From positions 64,159-128,158 of the forward strand of contig PDHQ01000002.1 in NCBI GenBank assembly GCA_003339415.1: a stretch of 64,000 bases of DNA. The letters run 5' to 3'. Under the pieces are notes generated by a model, which had not been told where the DNA came from, made no database searches, and was given only the letters and a program-made list of their open reading frames with translations. This document shows positions 50,601 to 61,850 of this stretch, in pieces. Numbering within the stretch: position 1 is the first letter of the stretch; each line of letters starts with the position of its first letter. Origin of the DNA: Ophiocordyceps camponoti-saundersi (nom. inval.) (lineage: Eukaryota; Ascomycota; Sordariomycetes; Hypocreales; Ophiocordycipitaceae). A program made the position numbers and the translations under genes.

Positions 50601-52949
50601 AAAAGTAAGTATTTTACCGGCGTTTTATAAAAAAGGGGTTTTACTAAGTTTAGGGGCTTTTTAAGTTTTAAGGTTATATTATAGCTAGGCTAAGGATAAG
50701 CTAAAATATAAGCTTCTTTCTTACTAAAAAATCCTTTAAAATACGTAAAAGCTAGAGGAATTATATTATATATATAAGTAACTTATTTAAGTTTTTTACC
50801 TTAAGGGAATAAGATTTCCTATCTTATATATATACGGCTAGCTAAGCTTAGCTTTACGATTATAGTTAAGTTATTATCGTTATCTTCTAATTTTATAAAT
50901 ATCTAAGGTATTAATAAGGTTATTTTTTCTTATTATATATAACAAGAGTCTTATTAAACTTAGCGGATAAGTTACTTTTTTAAAATATCCTTATTAGTAT
51001 TATCGGTATCTTAATTATTCTTAGTCGGGGTTTAAGCTAGCTTCTTTTCCTTTATAGGCTATATAAAGTCCTTTTTCCTCTATAAGCGTTAAAAGATTTA
51101 ATACTTACGCTTATCTTAATAAAGAAAGTAGTTTTAGCGCTTAGTATCTGCTTAAATAGCTAGGTTTAAATTTCCGTTAAAAAAGGGCTTCTTAGGTAAA
51201 AAGATCGAAAGTAAATACTTAGCGAGAGCGGGTAAGTTATCTAGCTAAACTAATTTCTAAGCTACGTAGTTAAGTAATAACCTCTTCTCCGCTATTTAAA
51301 ATAAGCTAATAAAAAGATTTTAAGCGTAGTTAGTTACCTAGTAGATTTCTTATAGAAAATACCGTTTATCGATTACTAAAGTAACGATTAAGTACTTATA
51401 AACTAAGCTAGCTTAATAGCTTTAGAAATTAATAAAGGGGATAAGATAAATAAAAATAAGCTTAGCGCTTAAGCGCTTTACTACTTACTTTACGAAATAA
51501 TAATTAACTAAAAAATAGGCGTTTACTTTAATATTATATAAGGTAAAGGTATAAAAAATAATATTATTAACTTAAACTTAACTATTAATAATAAATAACT
51601 CTCTTACTTTCCGTCCTATATACGATATTTTTAGAACTATTAAGGAGCCTTATAATAGTTTTATTTTTTTCCCGAATTAGAGTTATCTAATCGAATAGAA
51701 TTAGGCGGGGGTATCTAAATTTTAAAAACTCTCCCTATTTTCTATTAGTTAGGGTAGTTCTTAGCTATATAGCCTTTCTTACTATAAGTAAAGTAAGTAT
51801 TATTTTCCTAATAAACTTTCTTCTTATTCTCGCTTAAAAGCTAGCTTTTCTAAGTTATAGTTATAGTTTTTTTCTATATAGTTAAAGTAGTCCTATTAAC
51901 TTATTAGGATTTCTAAGTAATTTTATAATAAGTAAACTTTTTTTTCTTATAAAATATAATATCTTTTATATACTTATAGAACTTTTTATATATTATATAT
52001 AAGTTTTTAGCCTTTATAAAAAAGCTTATATTAAGGTTAGCGGGCAAATAATCTTAAAATATATACTTAATATAAGCTAGGGGGACTTAGGTTTTAGCTA
52101 TAAAATAATTAAACTTTATAAGAAACTCCTAAATTTCCTATTAGCTATTTAAAAAATAGTTTAGTTTACGAAGCCGATTTATAGCTTTAGCGAACTTATT
52201 CGGGTTTTTATAAGCGGACTTTAAATATTATACTATCTTAGCTAATTCGGAAAAAAAATATTCCTCTAAGTTATATTAAATTTCTAAAAATTAGTAAGCT
52301 TTTCTTTTTAAGGTATAGAATAAAATACTTATTTTATTTTACTTATCGTAGAAAATTATCTTATCGGATTTTATCTTATTTTTTAAGTTTATAAGGAAAG
52401 TATTAAAATTTTCCTTCTTTCTTAAAAACTTACCTATCTCCTTATAGCGAATTTTCGTAGAATTAAAATAGGAGGGGTTCGGCTATCTTACTAAGGTAAT
52501 TAGTATAAAAATATCTTAAGTAGCTTTCTTAGTTAGGATAAACGCTTTTTTACTAATCCTAAACGCTATTAATATTTCTTAATAAGTTTTTTTTATATCT
52601 AAGTTTTAATTTTTCTAAGTTAACTAACTTTAAAATTCTATAATTTATACTTATAATTATATTATCTCCGTACGCTACTTTTATAATATAATTATATTAA
52701 TAATATTTTAAAAAGAGGTAGCTATAATTATAATTTAGTTTTTTTTAGAATTTTATTTTATTATAAAGTTAGGTATTTTTAAGGTAAGTTTCTTTAATCG
52801 CTTAAGAGTTTAGTTAGGGGCTTTAAATATATATCTTAAGCTAGTTATAATTTAATTATATATAAGGTTTTTTCTATCTTTTACGGGGAACGTAAGAGTA
52901 AAATATATACTTCTTAATCGCTTACTAGCGAAAAAGGAGCTTAGAATAA
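47677..52949 (-). pseudogene. RIP-degenerate gag-pol region of Gyp3
   Basis: Direct repeat of 36346-41618 with transition differences only, as far as I could align by eye. It reads as gag-pol on the minus strand with many stops. Confidence 0.85.
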
Positions 52950-53318
52950 TATTATAGCTATAAAATACGTTAACTAAATAATAATATTAGCACTATAAAT
53001 AAAGATTCTAAGCTAAGGAGAAGGGAAAGAAAAGAGGAAAACTCCTATAAGCGAAATCTTAGTAAAATATATAAAGGCACGTGCTAGTAGAGATAGGAGA
53101 GGGTAAGGGGAAATCCTAGTAAAAAGTTAACTTTATTTTTAGGTAATTTCCTTTTAAGGTTTTCCTAAGGATTTTACGATAAGGTTTCCGAGGTTACGTA
53201 ACTATAATTAGAAATCCTCGGAAATTACTATAAAATATTTAAAGGAAATTTATTAAAAATCTTTAGAAATTACCGTAAAATATTTAAAGGAAATCCCTAT
53301 AATTACTAGCATATAATA
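52950..53318 (-). repeat. Gyp3 LTR (5' in coding sense, 369 bp)
   Basis: 324-bp base plus one extra 45-bp module. Confidence 0.92.
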
Positions 53319-53327
53319 AGGGGGTAA

Positions 53328-53651
53328 TATTACGCGCTAGTAATTATAAAGATTTCTTCTAAATATTTTATAATAATTTCCGAGGATTTCTAATTATAAT
53401 TATATAACTTTAGAAACTTTATTATAAAATCTTTAAAAAGACCTTAGTAGGAAATTACTTAGAAATAAAGTTAACTTTTTACTAAGATTTCCCCTTACCC
53501 TCTCTTATCTTTATTAGTATATATTTTTATATATTTTACTAAGATTTCGCTTATAAGAGTTTTCCTCTTTTCTTTCCTTTCTCCTTAGCTTAGAATCTTT
53601 ATTTATAATACTAATATTATTATTTAGTTAATATATTTTATAGCTATAATA
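53328..53651 (+). repeat. 3' LTR of Gyp1 (324 bp)
   Basis: Inverted relative to the Gyp2/Gyp3 LTRs. It carries one copy each of the 45-bp and 37-bp LTR modules and represents the base-length LTR of the family. Confidence 0.9.
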
Positions 53652-54072
53652 ATTATAGCGCTAATAAACTATTTTTTATAAGGTTTTTTTATTATAATAT
53701 AAAATTAATTTTATAAGAGATTAAAACGTTTTACGAAAATACTAAATATTATAAAATTCTCCGCTTTTATAATATATATTTTTTTTATAATTAACGAGAA
53801 AGTAATTTTTAAAGCTATATTATATTTCTTCTTAATAGCTATAAAAGTTTAATATATTAATTAATTCGAATTTTAACCGCTATTATAAATTCCGAAAATT
53901 ATCGTAAGCTAATAATAATATATAATAAAATAATAATAATAAATTTCCTTATTTTACTATTTCTTTATAGCTATAATATTTATATTTATAAGTTTATTAT
54001 TATTAAGCTTATTAATATATTAAAATAAGCGAAATTACTTAATCGCTATTTTAATTAATATTTTTTAATATT

Positions 54073-54282
54073 TATAAAAGATTAGTTTATAATTAATCGT
54101 AGCTAAATAAGGGGGATTATAGTAGATATATTTAGGTTTTCCCGATAGCGCTTAGTTATCGCGCGGGGTATATAGTTAGCTTAAGAGGGGGGCTTCTCTC
54201 CCCTCTCTTTTCTTTTTTCGATAGCTTTAATTATAACTCTACCTTAGCTTATTTCTATAATCGCCTTAATAAAACTATTATA
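54073..54282 (+). repeat. 5' LTR of the small element (210 bp)
   Basis: Contains the conserved core around GCGCTTAGTTATCGCGCGGGG and an AGAGGGGGGCTTCTCTCCCC hairpin-like stretch shared with the right copy. Confidence 0.9.
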
Positions 54283-55637
54283 TTAATTAAAGCTCCTTTT
54301 ACCGCTAACTAAATATAAAAGTAAAATCTTAATATTAAACGCTATTAAATTTTATTTATATTAAAGCTACTTTTAGCTTATTTTAGCTTAGATTCTTAGC
54401 TAGCTACTATATATATTAAATTTACGATTAATAAAGCTATAATTAAGAAGCCTAAGTTTTAATTTTATTATATTTTTTCTTATCTTAGTACCTTTTAGTA
54501 AATATTTTTTTTATATATTATTATAGCTATAAATTTTTTTTACTAACTTAAAGCTTTTTTAGCGTATATTTTTAAGCTTTTTAGGGAGAGTTATAAAAAG
54601 CGCTAAGTAAGTTTTTCCTTAGTTAAGATATATTAAGGGCTATTAAAGCCTCTCGGAGAATATATTATAAGGTAAAAATATACTTTTTTTAAAGCTAGAT
54701 TATTATATTAATTTAATTACGCTAAGATTATTTTACTCTTATTTAGGTTATATAAAAAGCTATAAAAGCGCTTAGATTATAAGAATTAGCTTATAATATA
54801 CGCGGCCTTTATTAGCTTTCTCCGAGGCTTTAATAAAATATTTAGTTTTAAGAATATTCCTAACGCGCTAGTTAATTTACCGCCCCCCTTTTCTATTAAC
54901 TTAATAAATCTCGCGTTTATATAATTTTATTTTAGTACTATTAAGCGCTAGCGTTACTATTAGTATAATTAGATTAGTTATTTTAAGTATAACTATCTAA
55001 AATTTTATAAGTAAATAAAGATATTAAAGTTAAGGCTTTTTATAAATAAAATAAGGTAATTAAAAGTAAATCCGGAGTATTTTAATTAGGGGGATAATAA
55101 GTAAGGAGGGATAAGTATACGCTAAATATTATAGCTTAGGTAATTTTTAGCTTTATTATATTACTTTATATAAAAATAGTCTGCGCGTAACTTAGGCGCG
55201 TAAATTTATTAGTAAATATATATTATAATTATATTACGCCCTAGCTTATAAATTAGCGCTAGTAATATATAGCGATAAGTATATAGCTAGTTTTACTATT
55301 TACTATAATTAAGTTATTCTCTAAGCTTCCTATAACTAATATAATATTATTTAATCTTATATATTAGCTATATAAGTAAGTTTTATTATTAATATATAAG
55401 TTTATTAATTCCTATTTTAAGCGGTATTATAATTCTAAGCTTATCGGAATTTTCCTTATAAAGATCGGGGTTTAATTTTCTAAGCTATAAGGGAGCTTTT
55501 CCGCCCTCTTATCCTTATCTTTACGGAGGCTATTAGGCTATTAGCTAGGGATTATATAAAGTATCTTATTAGTATAATAATATATAATTTTTCTATTTTA
55601 CGCTCTTACCTCCTTAGCTAGCTTAAGGAGGGGGCTA

Positions 55638-55847
55638 TATAAGGGATTAATTTATAACTAATTATAGCTAGATAGGGGGGATTATAGCGGATATATTTAG
55701 GTTTTCCTAATAGCGCTTAGTTATCGCGCGGGGTATATAGCTAGCTTAGGAGGGGGGCTTCTCTCCCCTCTCCTTCCTCTTTTTAATAGCTTTAATTATA
55801 ACTTTACCTTAGCTTACTTTTATAGTCGCCTTAGTAAGACTATTATA
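55638..55847 (+). repeat. 3' LTR of the small element (210 bp)
   Basis: Same length as its partner; all differences seen are transitions. Confidence 0.9.
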
Positions 55848-56178
55848 ATATTACTAATTTTCTTAGCTTTTTAGCTTCTTTATATTAGCTAAAATTACTT
55901 TTATTTATATATTTTTTAATAAAGTTATTATAACTTTCTTTCTTATTTAAATAGGCTTTTTTACGCCTTAATAAGTAATAATTATCTTAATAAAATAATA
56001 TAAGGTATTTAAATAAATTTATATAAACTAAGGAAAATAAAATTCTAACCTAATTTAATAGTAATTATAACTTTATAGCGTTTACTATAGCTAAGCGGAC
56101 TTTTAATAAAGTTTTAATATAAGGAATAATTATTATTATCGTAAAAAACGTATAATTTAGCGTAACGGGCGTATAACT

Positions 56179-56341
56179 TATTAAGGCACGCATGTTATTA
56201 TAGATTAGGTAGTATATTACTAATACTAAGTCTAACTCTAGTAGCCCCTCTATACTAATTTAGTATAGCTAATATACTAACCTAACCGGGCTTAAGCCCT
56301 GAGTAGGGCATAGCCTAGACTACAGGGTATGTCACATAATA
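56179..56341 (-). repeat. 5' LTR of copia element A
   Basis: 163 bp. The fourteen positions where this copy carries the RIP-type base all lie at 56180-56243, the inner side; the outer end keeps the ancestral G/C, including GTCACA. Confidence 0.93.
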
Positions 56342-56346
56342 GATAG

Positions 56347-56793
56347 CACCTAGGGAGATAGCATATACATTTTCCATGCAGTTGCCACGGCCCGTATTCG
56401 TATGCACTCACCTGTGTCTTTTTTTATTATACATCTTATTTTTGACAGCCGCACAGACTGAGAGAGGAACCGGGAAAGGAGGGGGGGGGGGTGGGGAGGC
56501 GAGACAATCGCCGTGGGAACCCGAGCAGACAGACAATCGTGATAAAACATGCTCCGAAGACGACGACGACGATGTCGAGGCAGCCAGCATTGTGTGTTTG
56601 TGTTTGTGTGTGTGTGTCAACGGGAGACAGCATGTTCGAATCGTCTCAGACCTACGGATACTATTATGTATGTATATACGGTCTTACCTTCAGATATCTC
56701 TACCTTGGTCCTAGAGTCAGGTAGGTAGGTATGTATGTGGGTGTGTGTGTGTGTGTGTGTGGGCGTGCGTGTGTATCCGTGTATGTAGGTATG
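56347..56793. other. Host DNA island between two retroelements
   Basis: 447 bp of normal-composition DNA with GT-rich microsatellites (about 56597-56619 and 56735-56793). It is bounded by the GATAG duplication of element A on the left and the GTATG duplication of element B on the right. No gene is seen. Confidence 0.85.
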
Positions 56794-57089
56794 TGTCAGA
56801 GGGCTAAGACAAGGGTGGGCTAGGCGTATGTTTTATTATCCCTTAAGGCGTGCAGGCATTATAGTAACGGATCCGCAGCCTAGGAAACGGAATTCCTATT
56901 AGGAAAAGGGCTATATCCGGGGCAATATATAGGATATAGGAATAAAGGCTTATTTATAAAGGTATTACGGTATAAAAGGCAGATATAGATAGTCCTTATT
57001 ATATATATAAAGATAACGATAATTCCCTCCGTTTTAGAAAGGTAAGTATATTAATTAATATAATTTATATACCTCCTCCTTATCTAATA
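56794..57089 (+). repeat. 5' LTR of copia element B (296 bp)
   Basis: The first about 150 bp keep ancestral C/G; RIP-type changes begin after that and continue to the inner end. Confidence 0.95.
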
Positions 57090-57299
57090 GTTATAAGCCT
57101 AGTTAGTACTCTCTAATCTAATTTATTTAATTTTACTATTCTTATAGCTTATATAGCTTATACTTTATAAATTTACTTAATTAATTAAGCCTTTATAAAA
57201 GTAAGGCTATTATTACTTTCTTTAGCGGATTTATAACTCTTAAATTTATTAATTTTTAACTATAATTAATAACTTTAATAAAATAATAACTAATATAAT

Positions 57300-60200
57300 A
57301 GTAAACTTTACGATATTAGTTAAACTTACTTTTATTCTTAAAAACCCTAAAAATTAGACTAATTAATACTAAGACGTTATTAATATAATATAAAGCTATA
57401 ATATTTAGTCTTTTATAAACTTAGAAATATAAGAGACCTTTATAAAGCTAGATTAATTAGAAATCCTATTTATAAGCTTAGGAAGTTAAATAAGGAGCGA
57501 AACCCCTAATCTTAAAACTTTTTAATTACTTAAAAAAAAATATAAAATATTTACCTTTCCGAACTTCTAAGAAGACTTAAAAGAATATTATTAGATAAAG
57601 AAAGTACTAAAGGGGATAAATCCTTTTATCCGGGCAGGCCTCTTTTTAGCTTATTAGTCCTTAATTTAAGGGGACTTTTTACTAAGGAAAAAGCTAATAA
57701 CGCTATATGCCCTTATATAGCCCGGTAATATTATTAAACGTAAACTCGCTAAAGATAAGTTACGTAACTTATTTTTACGGGATCTTTTAAAAGGGGATAT
57801 TAATAGATAAGTTACTTAATTAATCTAAGCTTAGTAGATTTACTTATAACTAAATAGCGTAAAGTTTACTAATAAGGTATATATTAAGTATTTTATTTAT
57901 ATAATAAAAGATTAGTATTCTTTATTTATATAAATAATATAATATAACCTTAATTTAGTCTACTATAGAGACCGTAAAAAGGCTTCTTAATTTATTAACG
58001 TTTTTTAGAAGTTTAGGAGGGCTAATTATAAGGCCCCTAAGCCTAATTAGATTAAGAAGAAAATAGCTTTCGTTATTTATAATAATCTTAAATAATAAAT
58101 AAAGGTAAATACCTTATAAAATAGGGATTAAAATAGCCGCCCGGTAATACGGGCCCCTCCTCCTTTTTCTTCTTCCTCTATATAAGTAAATTAGGAGGAT
58201 TTCGGAGAGCGTAACGCTTAAACTTATACTTAGTATAGCCGAAAATATCTTTAAAAGTTCGAGAAAAAGGAAAATTACTAAAGAAAATATTTTTACGTTC
58301 TCCTTAATTTAATCCCTCCTTTTTTATAAAATTAAATTAATCTTAACGATAACTTTTTTTAATAAGTTATAGATAAGGTAGCTTACGATTAATTAACTTA
58401 ATAAAAGGTTAATTAATAGAAGAAGGAAAATAAAGGAATTACTAGCTAATAAAGGGATAAGGAAACCTCGGGCGTTTTTATAGCTTTAGGGAATCCCGCT
58501 TCGAAAAGTATAGAGATAAAAGATAGCGTCCTCCTTAATAAAGGATACTTAATATATATCTTTAACTCCCTTAACTAATTTAATATTTTTAACTTAAATA
58601 GCTAAGCTAATTTTATTATTATTATAACTAAGGTTATTACTTTAGGGGTAAGTATAATTATATTAATAATAGAAATAAGTTATTATATAACTTTTACTAA
58701 TATTAAGTTTAACTTTAATTTTAATACTAATCTTATTTTTTTAATAATTTTTACGGAAAAAGGTTACGCTTAGAATAACCTTATAAGCTAGCTTTATAAC
58801 TTAAAAAATAACGTAATTTTTTATTATATAATTATAAAAATTAGGCAGCCTTAGCTATAAGTTATTAAACTAACCCTAATAGCTTTAGTTAACTTATAAG
58901 TTTCTTAACTTATCGTAAAAATAGATAAAGACTTATAGTACGCTTATATAAGCTATCTAAGAGTTAAGGTATAAGCCTTACTAAGTAAGTTACCGGGGGT
59001 TAATATTAATAAGGCTATTCTAATAACTAATTACGAGATTTATATAATTATTAAATTTAGGAAGGAGAGATTATAAGTACCTTATTAGGCCTTATAGCCT
59101 TAATACTTTTAAGCTATTATTTTTTTTAACTTATTTTATATAAAACTAAGCTATAACGGATTAATATATTTAGCCTTATTTACTTATAAGTTTATAAGAG
59201 AACGAAAGGGGTATAATATCCCTTATAAAACTAACCTGCTTATTATATAAGTTAAATTTATAGCGTATATTATAAGATCTTTTAATTTAAAAGTCTCGAT
59301 TATCCTTATAGATTATAAGAAAGCTTTATTTATTAAAGCCTTCTATAAGGATATATTTTTTAAAAGTATTAATATTTAATTTACGTTTTTAGTATATATA
59401 TATTAAAATAGTTATACTAAATAATTAGGGGGTATCGTAACTTATACGGCTATATACCTCCTTATATAGTTAAGATTCCCTTATAACTTATAGCTAATAG
59501 CTATATATATAATTATCTACCTTTTTAATAAAACGCCTCGTAAGGTAAATAAGGGGGTAGCCGTATAGCTAATTAAGCGGAGGCTTTATTAGCTTAAGAT
59601 TTATAACCCTTAGTAGGAGGGTTATCCGGAGGATCGCTTTATTTAAAACCTTAGGTATATTAGGGCTTATAGCTATAAGGCTTTTCCTATAATAAGGAAG
59701 GCTATAAGGGGCCTTTAAAGTAAATTTAATTTAAAAGCTTATATTAGCTATTTAGCCGGTATTACTTCCTCCTTATAATACCTAATCTAAGTGCCCTTTT
59801 TTAAAAAGCACTCCCTAATTAGTATTTCCTTTATTACTTTTAATAAGAAGATCTTCTTTAGCTAAGATTATTAGGAATTACCGGTTCCTTAGGTAAAAGA
59901 AGCCTTACGTTAGATCTCTTTTATTAAAAATTATAAAAAAAAAGAAGAAGAGGCCCCTAAGCCTCTCTTATATATATAATATATATATATAAAGCCCGCT
60001 ATATATAACTTAGCTAGTAACGATATTTAATCTTAAGAAATACTTAAAAACGCGTTTTCCGGCCCCTTTAATTAATCTAGCGTTAAAGAGCGGGATAATA
60101 GTTATCTTAGCGCCGGACTTATAGATCCCTTAGTAAAAGAGGCGGAAACGCCCTCTTATACGCCTTTTACCCCTAACTCTTTTAATTAGATAGGGAATTC

Positions 60201-61850
60201 GGCCTTTATCCTCTCTTAAGCCCTTATAAATAAGCCCTATTAGGACTACTTACCGGAGCCCCCTTTTACGTATAAAGGGGCTTATAGTAAGCCCGATAAG
60301 GTATAATAGCTAAAAGCTATAAAGGTTAAGTTAATAAAAATAAAGGATTATAAAATTACTAAAAAGATCTTAATAGCTACTATACCCTAAAAGTAGCGGT
60401 TAATTAATCTTAAATAGGTCTTTATTTATAAGTTTAACTTATAAGGCTTTTTTTAAAAGTATAAAGCCCGCGTTATTATATACGGAAACGAATAATTACT
60501 AAACGAATTATTTATTTACGCTTATACGCTAGCGGTATAAACGTTCTAGTTATTAATAGCTTTAATAGCTTATTTTAACTTTAAAGCTTAGTAGTATAAC
60601 TTTATTAACGCTTTTTATAATAGCGATCTTAATAAGGAAGTTTATTATAAGCTTCCCCCCGGCTTTAATAAGCTAAGCTAGGCTTAAAAGTTAAAAAAGG
60701 CTCTTTATAGCTTTTAACGATCCCCTTTTCTTTAGTATAAGTTACTTATAGCTTAGCTAAAAAACTAAGGTTACTAAACTATCTCTAAAAACCCTTATAT
60801 TATAACGAATAGAAAGATTATTATCTTCTTCTATATCGATAATCTTATAGCTTTATTTAAGAAAGATTAAATAGATAAATATAATAAGTTTCGAAAAGCT
60901 ATTAAAAAGGCTTTTTAAATTAAAAATCTTAGGGATTTTCGCTAGTTTTTAAATATTAAGGTTATTAAAGATAAGGCTAATCGGCGTCTATTCCTAAGCT
61001 AAAAGTTTTATATTTAAAAAGTTATAACGAAATTTAAAAAGCTTCTAAGAAAAAAAACTCGGCTATAGCTAATAATACTTAAGAAGATCCCCCTTTTCGA
61101 GGGGCAGGTAATAAAAAAAGAGATTAAGCGATATTAGGCTATTATCGGTAGCTTAATATATACTATAATTATTACTCGAGCGGATATTATATTCGCTATT
61201 AGCCGCTTAATATAAGGTTTTATAAATCCTAGCCTTTAATATTTATAATCCGTAATTTATATTATAAAATTCCTTTATAATACTTAGAACTTTTTAATTA
61301 GCTATAATAATAATAATTCGACTATTATAGCTATATCTAACGCTTTATTTAAGGATAATTATAACTATAAAAATACTAAAAGCTTTATTATCTAAGTTTT
61401 CGGAGGTATAATTATTTTTAAATCGGGTAAATAAGATATTATTATAACTTTATCTATAAAGGTAAAGTTCCTAGCCCTTTCTTATATTATTAAGGAAGTT
61501 AAAGCTTTTAAGAGGCTTTATAAGGAAATATAATTTAAGCTTATATAAGATATTACGGTTTATTATAATAACTTTTAAATAATTAAGCTAATTATAGAGG
61601 AGAATTTAAAGCTAAAAACGAAGCTTTTTTACGTTAATATATACTCTTATTAGCTATAGTAAGAGGTTTAATCTAGCTATACGAAGATAGGCTAAATTAA
61701 AACCTTCGATATAATAGCTAATAGCTTAATAAAGCCGCTTTAAGGAGAGAAATTCCGCACTTTTTAAAAAGAAATTAGCCTTACTATATTATATATCGAT
61801 AAGAGGGTTAGAAAAAGGGAAGAAAATACCTCTAATTAACTTTTTTTACT
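57300..61850 (+). pseudogene. RIP-degenerate copia gag-pol of element B
   Basis: Plus-strand translation shows gag-like sequence from about 57.4 kb, integrase-like sequence at about 59.2-59.9 kb, and a clear copia reverse transcriptase/RNase H block at about 60.3-61.8 kb. In that block are LPPGFNK near 60.66 kb, LKKALY, a FYINNLIALF relic of the FYVDD box near 60.83 kb, and ADIIFAISRL near 61.18 kb. Stops are TAA/TAG at former Gln/Trp/Arg codons. This is the most readable polyprotein in the AT-rich DNA. Confidence 0.8.

Larger units (their letters stand above)
47308..53318 (-). mobile_element. Ty3/gypsy element Gyp3 inserted in the polypurine tract of Gyp1
   Basis: 6,011 bp with LTRs at 47308-47676 and 52950-53318, both 369 bp. 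The target duplication AGGGG is exact (47303-47307, 53319-53323) and is itself part of the polypurine tract of Gyp1. Coding sense is minus. It keeps more G/C than Gyp2 at many aligned positions, so it is less heavily mutated. Confidence 0.93.
35654..53651 (+). mobile_element. Ty3/gypsy chromovirus-like element (Gyp1), split by two inverted family members
   Basis: The 5' LTR is 35654-35939 plus 41985-42021 and the 3' LTR is 53328-53651 (323 and 324 bp). The flanking duplication ATTAT is exact (35649-35653, 53652-53656). The internal region runs 42022-47302, with gag then pol reading on the plus strand. Two same-family elements on the opposite strand interrupt it: Gyp2 inside the 5' LTR and Gyp3 at the polypurine tract. 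Subtracting them and their duplications leaves 5,937 bp, matching the 6.0-kb length of the other copies. All genes are RIP-destroyed. Confidence 0.92.
54073..55847 (+). mobile_element. Small non-autonomous LTR retrotransposon (1.8 kb)
   Basis: LTRs 54073-54282 and 55638-55847 are both 210 bp; the target duplication ATATT is exact (54068-54072, 55848-55852). The interior is only 1,355 bp, too small for pol. A purine-rich tract (AAGGAGGGGG) just before the right LTR sets the plus orientation. Plus-strand translation near 54.55-54.8 kb has a vaguely gag-like look but I cannot assign it. It sits within copia element A, 416 bp to the right of Gyp1. Confidence 0.9.
31264..56341 (-). mobile_element. 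Ty1/copia LTR retrotransposon, carrying nested insertions (outer element A)
   Basis: Directly repeated 163-bp LTRs (31264-31426 and 56179-56341) are equal in length and are flanked by the exact 5-bp duplication GATAG (31259-31263, 56342-56346). Remaining copia coding sense reads on the minus strand, with integrase-like then reverse-transcriptase-like patterns between about 35.6 and 31.6 kb, so the right LTR is the 5' LTR. A purine tract (AGGGGCGG on the coding strand) abuts the 3' LTR. Removing the nested gypsy block and the small LTR element leaves roughly 5.3 kb, a usual copia size. All frames are broken by RIP-type transitions. LTR ends read TGTT...AATA, consistent with TGTT...AACA after C-to-T change. 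Confidence 0.93.
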
